Source of the DNA: Taklimakanibacter albus
GTDB taxonomy: Bacteria; Pseudomonadota; Alphaproteobacteria; Rhizobiales; Aestuariivirgaceae
Assembly: GCF_016595235.1 (NCBI RefSeq)
Contig: NZ_JAENHL010000006.1
Span: forward strand, 186,001-250,000
Length of the DNA stretch: 64,000 nt
Reading direction: 5' to 3'
Shown: positions 50,242 through 58,077 of the stretch, piece after piece
How positions within the stretch are numbered: the stretch's first letter is position 1
Layout: every line of letters starts with the position of its first letter
Notes under the pieces: generated by a model
Told to the model about the DNA's origin: nothing
Database searches by the model: none
Seen by the model: only the letters and a program-made list of their open reading frames with translations
Program-made: the position numbers and the translations under genes

Positions 50242-51204
50242 ATGAAGAACCGTGACATTGCCATCGCGGACAGTCTGCGCGCGCTGGATCAGCCGCGCCG
50301 GTTGCTGTTCCGCTATTACAAGGACCGTTATGCCGCGATGCTGCTGGAGCGCCAGTTGCAGCCGTGTCAGCCCATCCGCGCCTTGCGCGCCGGACCTTAT
50401 GCGCGCCTGCTCGACCGTCCGGCGATCAAGGCGGTCGTCGCCGCGAAGGGCGACGGCTTTCTGCGCCGCGACGATCTCGCTTTGCTGTGGCTGTATGAGA
50501 CCCAGACCTATGGCGTGACCTTCGCCAGATGGGGATCCGAGAAAAGCTGCGACCGGCGCTGGAACCAGACCTCCCGGCCGCGCCGCCAGCTCGTCCTGCA
50601 GCTCAACTTTCCACATGCGCATGATGCGGAATATCGCCGGCTCATTCCCGATGCGAAGGAAATGCCCTTTGCCTGCCGGTTCCATCCCGTGAATGTGAGC
50701 AAGCGCATCACCATGGCCTGGGCGCGCATCGATATCGATCTCAAGTCAGGCGAGGCGTTGATCGAAGAGGTTCAGAACGACTGGATCAGGAATGTCGGCG
50801 GGAGCCTGGCGGATGCGGTCGCGGGATGGGGGCGTTACGCTAAGCCGGCGGATATCGAGAAGCTCAGGCACTATGCCGGGTCCGTTCTGGCACCGCATGC
50901 GGATATGTGGAGCGAAGCCGTCCTGGCGGCGGCGCTTCAGATCTTGATGGGTGAATGTAGTCTGTTGCGCGTCTGGTACCATCATTTCGCGACCGGCTGC
51001 GAGATCAAGAACCTGCACAAGCCATTCTGGAAGCCGCCGCGCTCCCTCTACACCGACCTGCCCAAGCGCTTCTGCTTCGAGCTCACCGACGAGCCGCCGG
51101 CTTTCATCCTCCCCGCCCAGCCGCGCTGGCTGAGAAAGAAGCTCGAGCGCCGGGAAGGCCGGTTCTGGCGAATGGACGCCGATCACTCATTGACGTTCAT
51201 ATAG
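50242..51204 (+). CDS. Conserved hypothetical protein with an EVQ-DW motif
   Basis: I do not recognise a named family for this 320-residue soluble protein. It is rich in Arg, Trp and aromatic residues. A notable block near residue 170 is DIDLKSGEALIEEVQNDWIRNVG, reminiscent of the E(I/V)QSDW motif of some phage-associated polyvalent proteins, but this likeness is weak and from memory. Other notable segments are ETQTYGVTFARWGSEKSCDRRWNQ, YHHFATGCEIKNLHKPFW and LYTDLPKRFCFELTDEPPAF. The start at 50242 (MKNRDIAIADSLRAL) was chosen over 50146. Its 3' end overlaps the convergent secreted protein by 22 bases. A catalytic role is possible but cannot be named. Confidence 0.7.
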   Translation: MKNRDIAIADSLRALDQPRRLLFRYYKDRYAAMLLERQLQPCQPIRALRAGPYARLLDRPAIKAVVAAKGDGFLRRDDLALLWLYETQTYGVTFARWGSEKSCDRRWNQTSRPRRQLVLQLNFPHAHDAEYRRLIPDAKEMPFACRFHPVNVSKRITMAWARIDIDLKSGEALIEEVQNDWIRNVGGSLADAVAGWGRYAKPADIEKLRHYAGSVLAPHADMWSEAVLAAALQILMGECSLLRVWYHHFATGCEIKNLHKPFWKPPRSLYTDLPKRFCFELTDEPPAFILPAQPRWLRKKLERREGRFWRMDADHSLTFI

Positions 51205-51608
51205 GAGGTGAAGCGCCACGCGCCGCCGACCTCGCCGAAATAATAGAGGTTCCCGTCGCAACCGATCATCCACGGACTGTCCGGGAAATCCGGATTCTCT
51301 TCTTGATATTCGAGCGGGGTGGTGGCGAGGCAGGCCACGATCTGGTCGTCGCCTTGGAAGAACAGCCCGGAGAACAGATCCGGGTCGGACAGGAAATCCG
51401 CTTCGGCGATCTGGTCGGGCATCTCATAGCCGCTGAAGGCCAGCGGAAAACGCGACAGCGCCACAATGGCCTTGCGGTCCTGCGCCTTCACCGCCGCGGC
51501 AAGCGCCTTGCGCGCCGCCTCGAGTTCGGGCGGCGGGGCAGGCGTCGCCGCGGCGAGTGCCAGCGACGCGGCACCCAGGAACGACATCGCCAGAAGAACC
51601 CTTCGCAT
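51183..51608 (-). CDS. Small secreted protein, unknown function
   Basis: A 141-residue protein with a clear Sec signal (MRRVLLAMSFLGAASLALAAA, cleavage near residue 20). The mature part starts with Ala/Glu-rich helix (PELEAARKALAAAVKAQDRKAIVALSRFPLAFSGYE) and ends with a beta-rich domain containing two Cys (QIVACLATTP and WMIGCDGNLYYFGE), which could form a disulfide in the periplasm. This resembles small lipocalin- or SnoaL-like stress proteins in organisation, but I cannot assign a family. ATG 51608 fits the signal peptide better than the upstream codon at 51620. Confidence 0.75.
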   Translation of the reverse strand: MRRVLLAMSFLGAASLALAAATPAPPPELEAARKALAAAVKAQDRKAIVALSRFPLAFSGYEMPDQIAEADFLSDPDLFSGLFFQGDDQIVACLATTPLEYQEENPDFPDSPWMIGCDGNLYYFGEVGGAWRFTSYMNVNE

Positions 51609-51693
51609 ACCAGCCTCCACTCTTTGACATTCGCAGTCGCCGCCTCTTTCCCAAGCTCGGGCGATTGGGGGGCAATGTCAATATGGAGGCGTG

Positions 51694-52707
51694 CTACGAC
51701 GCGCGCACGCTTACATCGAATATCTTCAGTCGCTCGAGCAGATATTCGGGCTGAATAAGTTTTTCCGGAAGATACAATCCAGTCTTCGGTGCCGAACGAC
51801 GCGCCAATCCCAACAATCTCTCAATCGCCACCGCCACCCCCCGCGCGCTCATCGCCGCATATCCCTCCGGATCGACCAGCTCATATCTGAATCGCCCGGT
51901 CTCCCCGGTCTTCTTCATTCCGGTGATCTCGATGATGACCTCGACCGACGGCGATCCGCCTTGTTTGGTGGTGGCGGTCAAGCCTCCGGCCAGGTCGATG
52001 CGGATACGCGCCGCTTGCGTCGCCGAGCCGAGGCTCAGGACATCCAGCAGTCCCGCCGCATGCGCCTCATGCGTGGTGCCGTCGACGCTGGTGAAGGATC
52101 GCGTCGCGAGCGGCGGCTCCGCCCATTGCCATTGTCCGTCTTCCTTGACCAGCGGCTTAGGGCCGATGCGGTTGATGCGTTCGAGGTCCTTGGCAGAGAC
52201 GGCGCCGAAGGGATCGCCCGGATCGAACAGCAGGCCGAGCTCGATCGCCTCGACCGTCTCGAACTCGCTGGCGAAATGCAAAGCCGCCAGTGTCGGCACG
52301 CCGCCATTGCTGTGGCCGAGCAGCAGAATCGGCGCCGCTTTGGCATGATGGGCGTAATGCGCGATGATCGGACCTAGTTCGAACACGCCGTCGGACAAAG
52401 CGATGTAAGCCACGCCTTGCGCTTGCGCATAACGCAGGCTGTTGAAGGAATGATCGCGCAAGGCCGTGACCACGATACTGTGCCGGGCGGCAGGATCGAG
52501 CCCGAGACCCGGGGCGGCAATGTCGATTTTGGCGGTCGTGGCATGGCCGACTTCACGCGCCAGCGCCTCGGCCTTCACCATGTCGCGCGCGGCGAGGACG
52601 AGGGGAAGCTCGGGATGAAGCCGGCGCAGCATCCGCACGGTGCGCGCGCCGAGGCTGCCGGTGGCGCCGAGGATCAAAGCCGGGGAAAGGGAAGCGGCGT
52701 TGGTCAT
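51694..52707 (-). CDS. NAD(P)-binding saccharopine dehydrogenase-like protein, paralogue 1
   Basis: A 337-residue Rossmann-fold protein resembling saccharopine dehydrogenase/trans-acting enoyl reductase. The dinucleotide motif ALILGATGSLGARTVRMLRRLHPELPLVLAARD is at the N-terminus. Later segments FNSLRYAQAQGVAYIALSDGVFELGP, LLLGHSNGGVPTLAALHFA and GVAVAIERLLGL are shared with the paralogue directly upstream on the same strand. The two were produced by tandem duplication and are separated by one base. Substrate unknown. A divergent TetR gene at 53842 probably controls both. Confidence 0.85.
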   Translation of the reverse strand: MTNAASLSPALILGATGSLGARTVRMLRRLHPELPLVLAARDMVKAEALAREVGHATTAKIDIAAPGLGLDPAARHSIVVTALRDHSFNSLRYAQAQGVAYIALSDGVFELGPIIAHYAHHAKAAPILLLGHSNGGVPTLAALHFASEFETVEAIELGLLFDPGDPFGAVSAKDLERINRIGPKPLVKEDGQWQWAEPPLATRSFTSVDGTTHEAHAAGLLDVLSLGSATQAARIRIDLAGGLTATTKQGGSPSVEVIIEITGMKKTGETGRFRYELVDPEGYAAMSARGVAVAIERLLGLARRSAPKTGLYLPEKLIQPEYLLERLKIFDVSVRAS

Positions 52708-52708
52708 G

Positions 52709-53725
52709 TCAGTGCCCTCCCTCCGTCACGGCGCTGAAGACCGTACCGAATGCTTTCATCTGCGCGACATAATAATTGGGATCGATTAGTGTTTCCGGCA
52801 GATAGAGTCCCGGTGTCGGCGCTTTGCCGCGCAGGCCCATCAACGCCTCGATGCCGAGCGCGACGCCCAGCGCCGTCAGCGGCGCCTGGCCTTGCGGGTG
52901 GACGATCTCGAGATGCGACGTGCTCGTAGTGCCATCTTTTCTGCGGCCGGTGATGTCGATGATCGTCTCGGTCGAGAAGGGCGCGCCGCGCCGCCGGCTG
53001 GCCGACTGGCCATAGACGAGATCGAAGCGGATCGCTTGTGCGCTTGTGGCGGCGTGGAGGCTCAGCACGTCGAAAGGCGAATAGGCTTGCGCCGTAAGGT
53101 GGGCGCCATCGACGCTCCTGACCGTGGCCTTCGTCTCATCGCCTGTCACATAATGCGTCTCGCCGCCTTGGATCGTCAGCACCGCGGGCGCGACCGTGGT
53201 CAGGCGCTCATAATCGGCCGCCGCCGCTGGCCCGCCCATATCTTCTTCATCGAGCATGACGCCGACGCGGATCGAGGCGATGGTGTCATAGGCCGCCGTC
53301 AGTTGCAGCGTGGGGAATACCGCCGCACCCGCCAGCCAGTGGCTCGCCATCAGGATCGGCGCCCGATCGGGATGGTGGATATAGAGCGCCGCTCCGGGGC
53401 CGATCTCGAAAGTGCCGCTGGAAAGGTCGACATAAGGCACCTTATGGTCGAGCGCATACCGCATGGAATTGAGCGTGTGGTCCTTGACGAATAGCGCGAT
53501 GGCGCCGAGCGGCGTCGCCTCCAGGCCGAGGTCGCGGCGGGCGAGGTCGATGACGACCGCCGAGGCATTGCCGAGCCCGTGCGCCGTCTTCTGCGCCCGT
53601 GCCAGGTCGCGTCCGCCGATGATGATCGGCAGATCGGGATGGAGCTTGCGGAGCGTGGCCGCGGCCTGCGCGCCGACGACGCCGGATCCGCCGATGATCA
53701 GAACCGGCAGCTGAGAACCTGACAT
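52709..53725 (-). CDS. NAD(P)-binding saccharopine dehydrogenase-like protein, paralogue 2
   Basis: A 338-residue paralogue of the protein at 51694. The Rossmann motif is VLIIGGSGVVGAQAAATLRKLHPDLPIIIGGRD; matching segments are LNSMRYALDHKVPYVDLSSGTFEIGP, LMASHWLAGAAVFPTLQLTAAYD, GVALGIEALMGL and the shared C-terminus GLYLPETLIDPNYYVAQMKAFG. Where paralogue 1 reads LGHSNGG, this one reads ASHWLAG, suggesting different substrates or a heteromer. It is the first gene of a two-gene minus-strand operon with its promoter facing the divergent TetR gene, and the intergenic dyad at 53771-53808 is the likely operator. Confidence 0.85.
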   Translation of the reverse strand: MSGSQLPVLIIGGSGVVGAQAAATLRKLHPDLPIIIGGRDLARAQKTAHGLGNASAVVIDLARRDLGLEATPLGAIALFVKDHTLNSMRYALDHKVPYVDLSSGTFEIGPGAALYIHHPDRAPILMASHWLAGAAVFPTLQLTAAYDTIASIRVGVMLDEEDMGGPAAAADYERLTTVAPAVLTIQGGETHYVTGDETKATVRSVDGAHLTAQAYSPFDVLSLHAATSAQAIRFDLVYGQSASRRRGAPFSTETIIDITGRRKDGTTSTSHLEIVHPQGQAPLTALGVALGIEALMGLRGKAPTPGLYLPETLIDPNYYVAQMKAFGTVFSAVTEGGH

Positions 53726-53770
53726 GATGTATCCCTCAAATGATGCGCCTTGCCGGCGCGGTCTACGTCT

Positions 53771-53808
53771 GGTAAGCTACAATCAGTAACTTACGATTAG
53801 TAGGTTAT
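53771..53808. promoter_or_regulatory. Predicted TetR operator (imperfect dyad)
   Basis: The gap between the reductase pair and the divergent TetR gene holds two nested dyads: GTAAG (53772-53776) with CTTAC (53790-53794), and CTACAATC with GATTAGTAG (one extra base) around 53777-53803. Sequence AGTAAC and GGTTAT occur here too, echoing half-sites at 10872 and in the main TetR regulon, but with different spacing. Function inferred from location. Confidence 0.45.
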
Positions 53809-53841
53809 GGTGACGGCGATCAGCTTCGTCAAGGGACTTTC

Positions 53842-54459
53842 GTGGGCGAGGTGACGAAAATGGCGGTGACCGAAAAGAGCGAGACCAGGCGGCGTATGAC
53901 CAAGGAGGCGCGGCGCGAGCAGTTGCTCGAGACCGCGCTCGCCATCGTGCGTGAGCAGGGCCCTGATGCGCTCACCCTCGGCTATCTCGCCGAGCGTGCC
54001 GGTGTCAGCAAGCCCATCACCTATGAGCATTTCGAGACGCGTTCGGGCCTCCTCGTGGCGCTTTATCGCCAGATCGATGAGCAGCAGGTGCGCGCACTTC
54101 AGGAAAGCCTCGCGGTCAAGGGACGGGCGCTGGACGAGGTCGCGCGCGTCATTGCCCGCGCTTACATGACCTGCCATTCCAATTGGGGGCCGGAAGGCCA
54201 CGCCATCGCCGGCGCCTTGATGGGCGACGCGCAAATGGGCGCCGTCCAGCGCGACCTGCTCGACAATTGTGTCGGCATCTTCGCCGACGCGCTGGCGCCG
54301 TTCTCGAAACTCGCCCGCAAGGCGCTGCGCCAGCGCTGCGTCGGTATCGTTGGTGCGGCGGAAGCGCTGTCGCTCGACATGACCCGCGGCCGCATGCCCC
54401 AGGCGGCGGCGATCGAGAACCTGGCGGCGCTGCTGGTGAGCGGGATCGATCCGATTTGA
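53842..54459 (+). CDS. TetR/AcrR family transcriptional regulator
   Basis: A 205-residue TetR regulator with helix-turn-helix TKEARREQLLETALAIVREQGPDALTLGYLAERAGVSKPITYEHFETRSGLLVALYRQ. The recognition region (VSKPITYEHFETRSGLLVALY) is very close to that of the TetR protein at 7270-7884 (VTKPVVYDHFGTRNGLLIALY). GTG at 53842 has an AAGGGAC upstream; an ATG at 53860 with GAGGTG upstream is equally plausible. Divergent from the saccharopine-dehydrogenase-like pair, which it presumably represses together with itself. Confidence 0.9.
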   Translation: MGEVTKMAVTEKSETRRRMTKEARREQLLETALAIVREQGPDALTLGYLAERAGVSKPITYEHFETRSGLLVALYRQIDEQQVRALQESLAVKGRALDEVARVIARAYMTCHSNWGPEGHAIAGALMGDAQMGAVQRDLLDNCVGIFADALAPFSKLARKALRQRCVGIVGAAEALSLDMTRGRMPQAAAIENLAALLVSGIDPI

Positions 54460-54465
54460 TGATCC

Positions 54466-54567
54466 GTCATCCCGACGAAAGTCGGGATCCATTTAATTCG
54501 CGCAGCGTGGGAAGCACTGCTCGCGCGGAAAGGCTTTTATGGGTCCCGGCTTTCGCCGGGATGACGT
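54466..54567. repeat. Intergenic palindromic repeat (type D)
   Basis: GTCATCCCGACGAAAGTCGGG at the left and GTCCCGGCTTTCGCCGGGATG at the right are each a hairpin and are also complementary to each other over most of their length, giving a long cruciform-capable element. A related module lies at 10028-10160. It separates the TetR gene from the FAD monooxygenase. Confidence 0.7.
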
Positions 54568-54677
54568 TTTCTTGGGAGCGTTTCGCCCACGCTCCAGCTT
54601 GACCATCCGTGACCTTGAGATCGATCCCCATCCCTGTATGATTCGACCACGGATGGCCCGGATCAGCAGGAGATGTA

Positions 54678-55931
54678 ATGAAGCTCCTCATCATCGGCGG
54701 CGGCATTGGCGGCCTCGTCACCGCGCTCGCTTTGCACAAGGCCGGCATCGAGGTCGAGATCTTCGAGCAATCACAGGAATTGCGCGAGCTCGGCGTCGGC
54801 ATCAATCTCCTGCCGCATGCGGTGAAGGAGCTGGCGGCGCTCGGCCTGTTGCCGGCGCTCGACCAAGCCGGTATCCGCACCCGCGAGCTCATCTATCAGA
54901 ATCGCCACGGCCAGGTGGTGTGGCGCGAATTGCGCGGCCTCGATGCGGGCTACGACGTGCCGCAGCTCAGCATTCATCGCGGCAAGCTGCATGGCGTGCT
55001 GCTCAAGGCGGTGCTCGAGCGTCTGGGCTCACAGCGCCTCCATGCCGACCGGCGTTTTATTGACCTCGCCGAGGGGCGAGGCAAGGTCACCGCCGTCTTC
55101 GAAAACCGCGCCGGTGAACGTTTCGAGGCGACGGGCGACGGGATCATCGGCGCCGACGGCATTCATTCACGGGTGCGGGCGCTGTTCTATCCGGCAGAAG
55201 GGCCGCTTCTGTGGAGCGGCATCATGTTGTGGCGCGGGGCGACCGCATGGCCCATTCATGAGGACGGCCGCACCATGGTCATCGCCGGCGGCAATGCCGC
55301 GAAATTCGTCTTCTATCCGATCCACCATGATCCGGCGCAGCCGGCTGAGCGCCTCACCAACTGGGCGATCATGGCGCGTATCGCCGACGGCAGCGGGCCG
55401 CCGCCGCGCCGCGAGGACTGGAACGCGGTCGGGCGCATCGAGGAGGCCTGCGCCTTTGTCGAAGGCAGCTTCCGCTTAGGGTTCATCGAGCCCAAGAAGA
55501 TCATCGAGGCCACCAGCACCTTCTATGAATATCCCAATTGCGACCGCGATCCCGTCGAACGCTGGTCCTTCGGCCAGGTGACGCTCCTGGGCGATGCCGC
55601 CCATGCCATGTATCCGGTCGGCAGCAATGGCGCGAGCCAGGCCATTCTCGATGCTGCGGCGCTCGCCCGCCATCTGACCGCGACGGGCGATGTCGCGGCG
55701 GCCTACACAGCCTACGATGCCGAGCGCCGGCCGCTCACCGCCGATATCGTCCGCGCCAACCGCCGGGGCGGGCCCGAGGGTGTCATCGACGTCGTCGAGG
55801 CGCGCGCGCCTGACGGGTTCGACGATATCGAGAAGGTCGCGACCTATGCCGAGCGCGAGGCGATCGTGCGCGGCTATGCGTCCAAGGCGGGTTTCGCCAA
55901 GGACCAGGTCAACCGCGCGGGCGCCCGCTAG
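54678..55931 (+). CDS. FAD-dependent monooxygenase (salicylate hydroxylase/PhzS-like)
   Basis: A 417-residue class A flavoprotein hydroxylase acting on an aromatic substrate with NAD(P)H and O2. FAD motif LLIIGGGIGGLVTALAL is at the N-terminus; the DG motif is in GIIGADGIHSRVRALF; and the GD motif is GQVTLLGDAAHAMYPVGSNGASQAILDA, all as in group A monooxygenases. The HPAVKELAALGLLPAL and YPNCDRDPVERW blocks suggest the phenazine/5-methylphenazine-1-carboxylate monooxygenase-like subgroup. RBS GGAGATG precedes the ATG. It is a single gene, and no aromatic ring-cleavage gene is nearby. Confidence 0.9.
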   Translation: MKLLIIGGGIGGLVTALALHKAGIEVEIFEQSQELRELGVGINLLPHAVKELAALGLLPALDQAGIRTRELIYQNRHGQVVWRELRGLDAGYDVPQLSIHRGKLHGVLLKAVLERLGSQRLHADRRFIDLAEGRGKVTAVFENRAGERFEATGDGIIGADGIHSRVRALFYPAEGPLLWSGIMLWRGATAWPIHEDGRTMVIAGGNAAKFVFYPIHHDPAQPAERLTNWAIMARIADGSGPPPRREDWNAVGRIEEACAFVEGSFRLGFIEPKKIIEATSTFYEYPNCDRDPVERWSFGQVTLLGDAAHAMYPVGSNGASQAILDAAALARHLTATGDVAAAYTAYDAERRPLTADIVRANRRGGPEGVIDVVEARAPDGFDDIEKVATYAEREAIVRGYASKAGFAKDQVNRAGAR

Positions 55932-56244
55932 GACCATTTCACATTTTCCCTCCCCCTTGGAGGGTCGGTCCGAAGGACCGGGGTGGGGGCGGGTGGTCTT
56001 TCAGGATCCTCTGCCCCTACGCAAATCCCGCCACAGCACCCGACCCCCATCCGGTTCCCCGGCTCAAGGCCGGGGAACCACCTTCCCCGCAAGGGGGAAG
56101 GTGAGGGCGTGTAACGCGGGTAGAGTATCCTGCGTAGAGTGTATTTGCGGCTCCCCGTGCCAGGAAACCGGCAGGAGAGCCTGGAAATTTCACCGTCCCG
56201 ACGCCATATTGGGGCGGCAAATCAAAAGAATGGAGTAAGAAGCC
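55932..56244. repeat. 313-bp gap: type B palindromic repeats plus msrBA leader
   Basis: 55940-56107 contains two type B modules: CCCTCCCCCTTGGAGGGTCGG with GGGGTGGGGGCGGGTGG, and CCGGTTCCCCGGCTCAAGGCC followed by GCCGGGGAACCACC with ACCTTCCCCGCAAGGGGGAAGG. The inner GGTTCCCCGGC/GCCGGGGAACC arms are a perfect hairpin. From 56108 to 56244 is the leader of msrB, which contains no clear operator. No gene is seen in the gap. Confidence 0.7.
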
Positions 56245-56688
56245 ATGAGCTACCGTAAGACCGCGGAAGCCGTCGCAAAGCTCACGCCCATCCAATACAA
56301 GGTGACCCAGGAAAGTGCCACCGAGCGCCCCTTCACCGGCGAATACAATGACAACAAGGAGCCGGGCATCTATGTCGACATCGTCTCCGGCGAGCCGCTT
56401 TTCGCCTCCGCCGACAAGTTCGAGTCGGGCTGCGGCTGGCCGAGCTTCACCAAGCCGATCGTCGAGGCCAACGTCAACGAATTGCGCGATGTCACGCATG
56501 GCATGATCCGCACCGAGGTGCGCTCGGCCCATGGCGACAGCCATCTGGGCCATGTGTTCCCGGATGGCCCGCGCGACAAGGGCGGCCTGCGCTATTGCAT
56601 CAATTCCGCGTCCTTGCGCTTCATCCCGCGCGACGAGATGGAAGCGGAAGGCTATGGTGCGTATCTGAACCAGGTGGAGGAAGTCTGA
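56245..56688 (+). CDS. msrB: Peptide-methionine (R)-S-oxide reductase MsrB
   Basis: A 147-residue repair enzyme that reduces the R epimer of methionine sulfoxide in proteins. Catalytic Cys is in [11 protein letters not shown], the probable resolving Cys in [14 protein letters not shown], and the substrate-binding [14 protein letters not shown] block is intact. The zinc-binding CxxC pairs of the metal-containing MsrB type are missing ([15 protein letters not shown]), so this is the non-zinc form. No signal peptide, thus cytoplasmic. The stop shares one base with the ATG of msrA, so the two are co-translated. Confidence 0.96.
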   Translation: MSYRKTAEAVAKLTPIQYKVTQESATERPFTGEYNDNKEPGIYVDIVSGEPLFASADKFESGCGWPSFTKPIVEANVNELRDVTHGMIRTEVRSAHGDSHLGHVFPDGPRDKGGLRYCINSASLRFIPRDEMEAEGYGAYLNQVEEV

Positions 56689-57194
56689 TGACCGAGAAAG
56701 CTATTCTGGCCGGCGGCTGCTTCTGGGGCATGGAGGATCTGATCCGTAGGCAGCCCGGCGTCGTCAAGACGCGCGTCGGTTATACCGGCGGTGACGTGAA
56801 GAACGCCACCTATCGCAATCATGGGACTCACGCCGAGGGAATCGAGATCATCTTCGATCCGGCGAAGACGAGCTTCCGGCGTATTCTGGAGTATTTCTTC
56901 CAGATCCACGACCCGACGACCAAGAACCGGCAGGGCAACGATGTCGGCATGGGCTACCGCTCGGCGATCTATTATCTGAGCGATGAGCAGAAGCGCGTCG
57001 CCCTGGACACCATCGCCGATGTCGAGGCGTCAGGCCTGTGGCCCGGCAAGGTCGTAACCGAAGTGGCCCCTGCCGGCGACTTCTGGGAGGCCGAGCCCGA
57101 GCACCAGGACTATCTGATCAAATATCCGCACGGCTATACCTGCCACTTCCCGCGGCCCAACTGGGTGCTGCCGCGCCGTGAGGCGGCGGAATAG
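56688..57194 (+). CDS. msrA: Peptide-methionine (S)-S-oxide reductase MsrA
   Basis: A 168-residue enzyme reducing the S epimer of methionine sulfoxide. The catalytic motif [18 protein letters not shown] is near the N-terminus, followed by [31 protein letters not shown] and the [27 protein letters not shown] block. Paired with MsrB (1-base overlap), it covers both sulfoxide stereoisomers. The ATG at 56688 is chosen over 56595 because it aligns with family N-termini and overlaps the msrB stop. No resolving C-terminal Cys pair is seen (ends PRREAAE). Confidence 0.96.
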   Translation: MTEKAILAGGCFWGMEDLIRRQPGVVKTRVGYTGGDVKNATYRNHGTHAEGIEIIFDPAKTSFRRILEYFFQIHDPTTKNRQGNDVGMGYRSAIYYLSDEQKRVALDTIADVEASGLWPGKVVTEVAPAGDFWEAEPEHQDYLIKYPHGYTCHFPRPNWVLPRREAAE

Positions 57195-57232
57195 GCTTGC
57201 AATCGCGGACGTAACGGAACCATGAAAGCGGC

Positions 57233-57345
57233 GGAACGGGAAATTCCCTGTTCCGCCGATTTCGTGGATTTCCCTGTAGTTCCCTGCAGATCCGCTGCAA
57301 ATCCCCTGCAGAGTCCGCTGCAAAAGAACAGGGGAATAACAGCGG
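57233..57345. repeat. Short-unit repeat cluster (TCCCTG units)
   Basis: Downstream of msrA. TCCCTG occurs at 57245, 57271 and 57281, and a 19-20 base unit CCTGCAG(A/AG)TCCGCTGCAAA is tandemly repeated at about 57283-57301 and 57304-57324. The block begins with the imperfect palindrome GGAACGGGAAATTCCCTGTTCC read from 57233 to 57254. Similar AGGGAA/TTCCCTG arrays are familiar in alphaproteobacterial intergenic regions. The remaining bases to 57429 contain a type C remnant (CCCTCGCCCCCGACGGGGGAG) and no gene. Confidence 0.65.
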
Positions 57346-57429
57346 AAGTCGCTTTTTCGGTTTCCTTACCCTCGCCCCCGACGGGGGAGAGGGGATTGTT
57401 CATCAGTGTGATGAGGATCGCACCCAGCC

Positions 57430-58062
57430 TCACTTGGGTTTGCGTACCGCGCGCACCTTGCCGCTATTGCCGCCGCCGCAATAGAAGCGGTCCTTGCCGT
57501 CCGCCTCGAGGCCCGAGACGCCGATGCCGGGCGGCATGTCGATCTGCTGCAGCACTTCGCCCGTTTTCGGATCTATGCGCCTTATGTCGCTCTCCTCGCC
57601 CTGCCAGGTGCCGTGCCAAAGCTCGCCATCGACCCAGCTGACGCCGGTGACGAACCGCTTCGACTCGATCGTGCGCAGGATCTTGCCGGTCTGGGGATCG
57701 ATCTGGTGGATCTTCTGGTCGCGGTACTGACCGACCCACAAGGTGCCTTCGCCCCAGGCGAGACCTGAATCGCCGCCGCCGCCCGGCGCCGGGATGGTCG
57801 CCAGCACGCGCCCCGTCTTGGGATCGACCTTCTGGATGCGCGCTTCGGCGATCTGCCACAGATGCTCGCCGTCGAAGGCGGTGCCGGCATGCGCCTGAAT
57901 GTCGAGCGAGCGCACCGTCTCGCCGCTGTCGGTATCGAGCGCGTTCAGCGTCTCGCCGGCGGCGAACCACACGTTCCTGCCGTCATAGGTGAGCCCATGC
58001 ACCTGCTCGACGCCGGGGAAGGGGCCATATTCGCGGATGATTTCGGCTTGCGATCTTTTCAT
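57430..58062 (-). CDS. Beta-propeller (YncE/Vgb-like) protein, tandem paralogue B
   Basis: A 210-residue protein made of repeats with the pattern NVWFAAGETLNALDTDSGETVRSL, HLWQIAEARIQKVDPKTGRVLATIPAPG and LWVGQYRDQKIHQIDPQTGKILRTI, giving about five blades of a WD/PQQ-like propeller. There is no signal peptide, so it is cytoplasmic. Function is unknown; such propellers can bind small molecules or proteins. It is nearly identical to the paralogue 16 bases upstream, with a 70-base run of DNA identity (57620-57690 against 58270-58340 approximately), implying recent tandem duplication or gene conversion. Confidence 0.82.
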   Translation of the reverse strand: MKRSQAEIIREYGPFPGVEQVHGLTYDGRNVWFAAGETLNALDTDSGETVRSLDIQAHAGTAFDGEHLWQIAEARIQKVDPKTGRVLATIPAPGGGGDSGLAWGEGTLWVGQYRDQKIHQIDPQTGKILRTIESKRFVTGVSWVDGELWHGTWQGEESDIRRIDPKTGEVLQQIDMPPGIGVSGLEADGKDRFYCGGGNSGKVRAVRKPK

Positions 58063-58077
58063 GATGACTGTCCTCCT

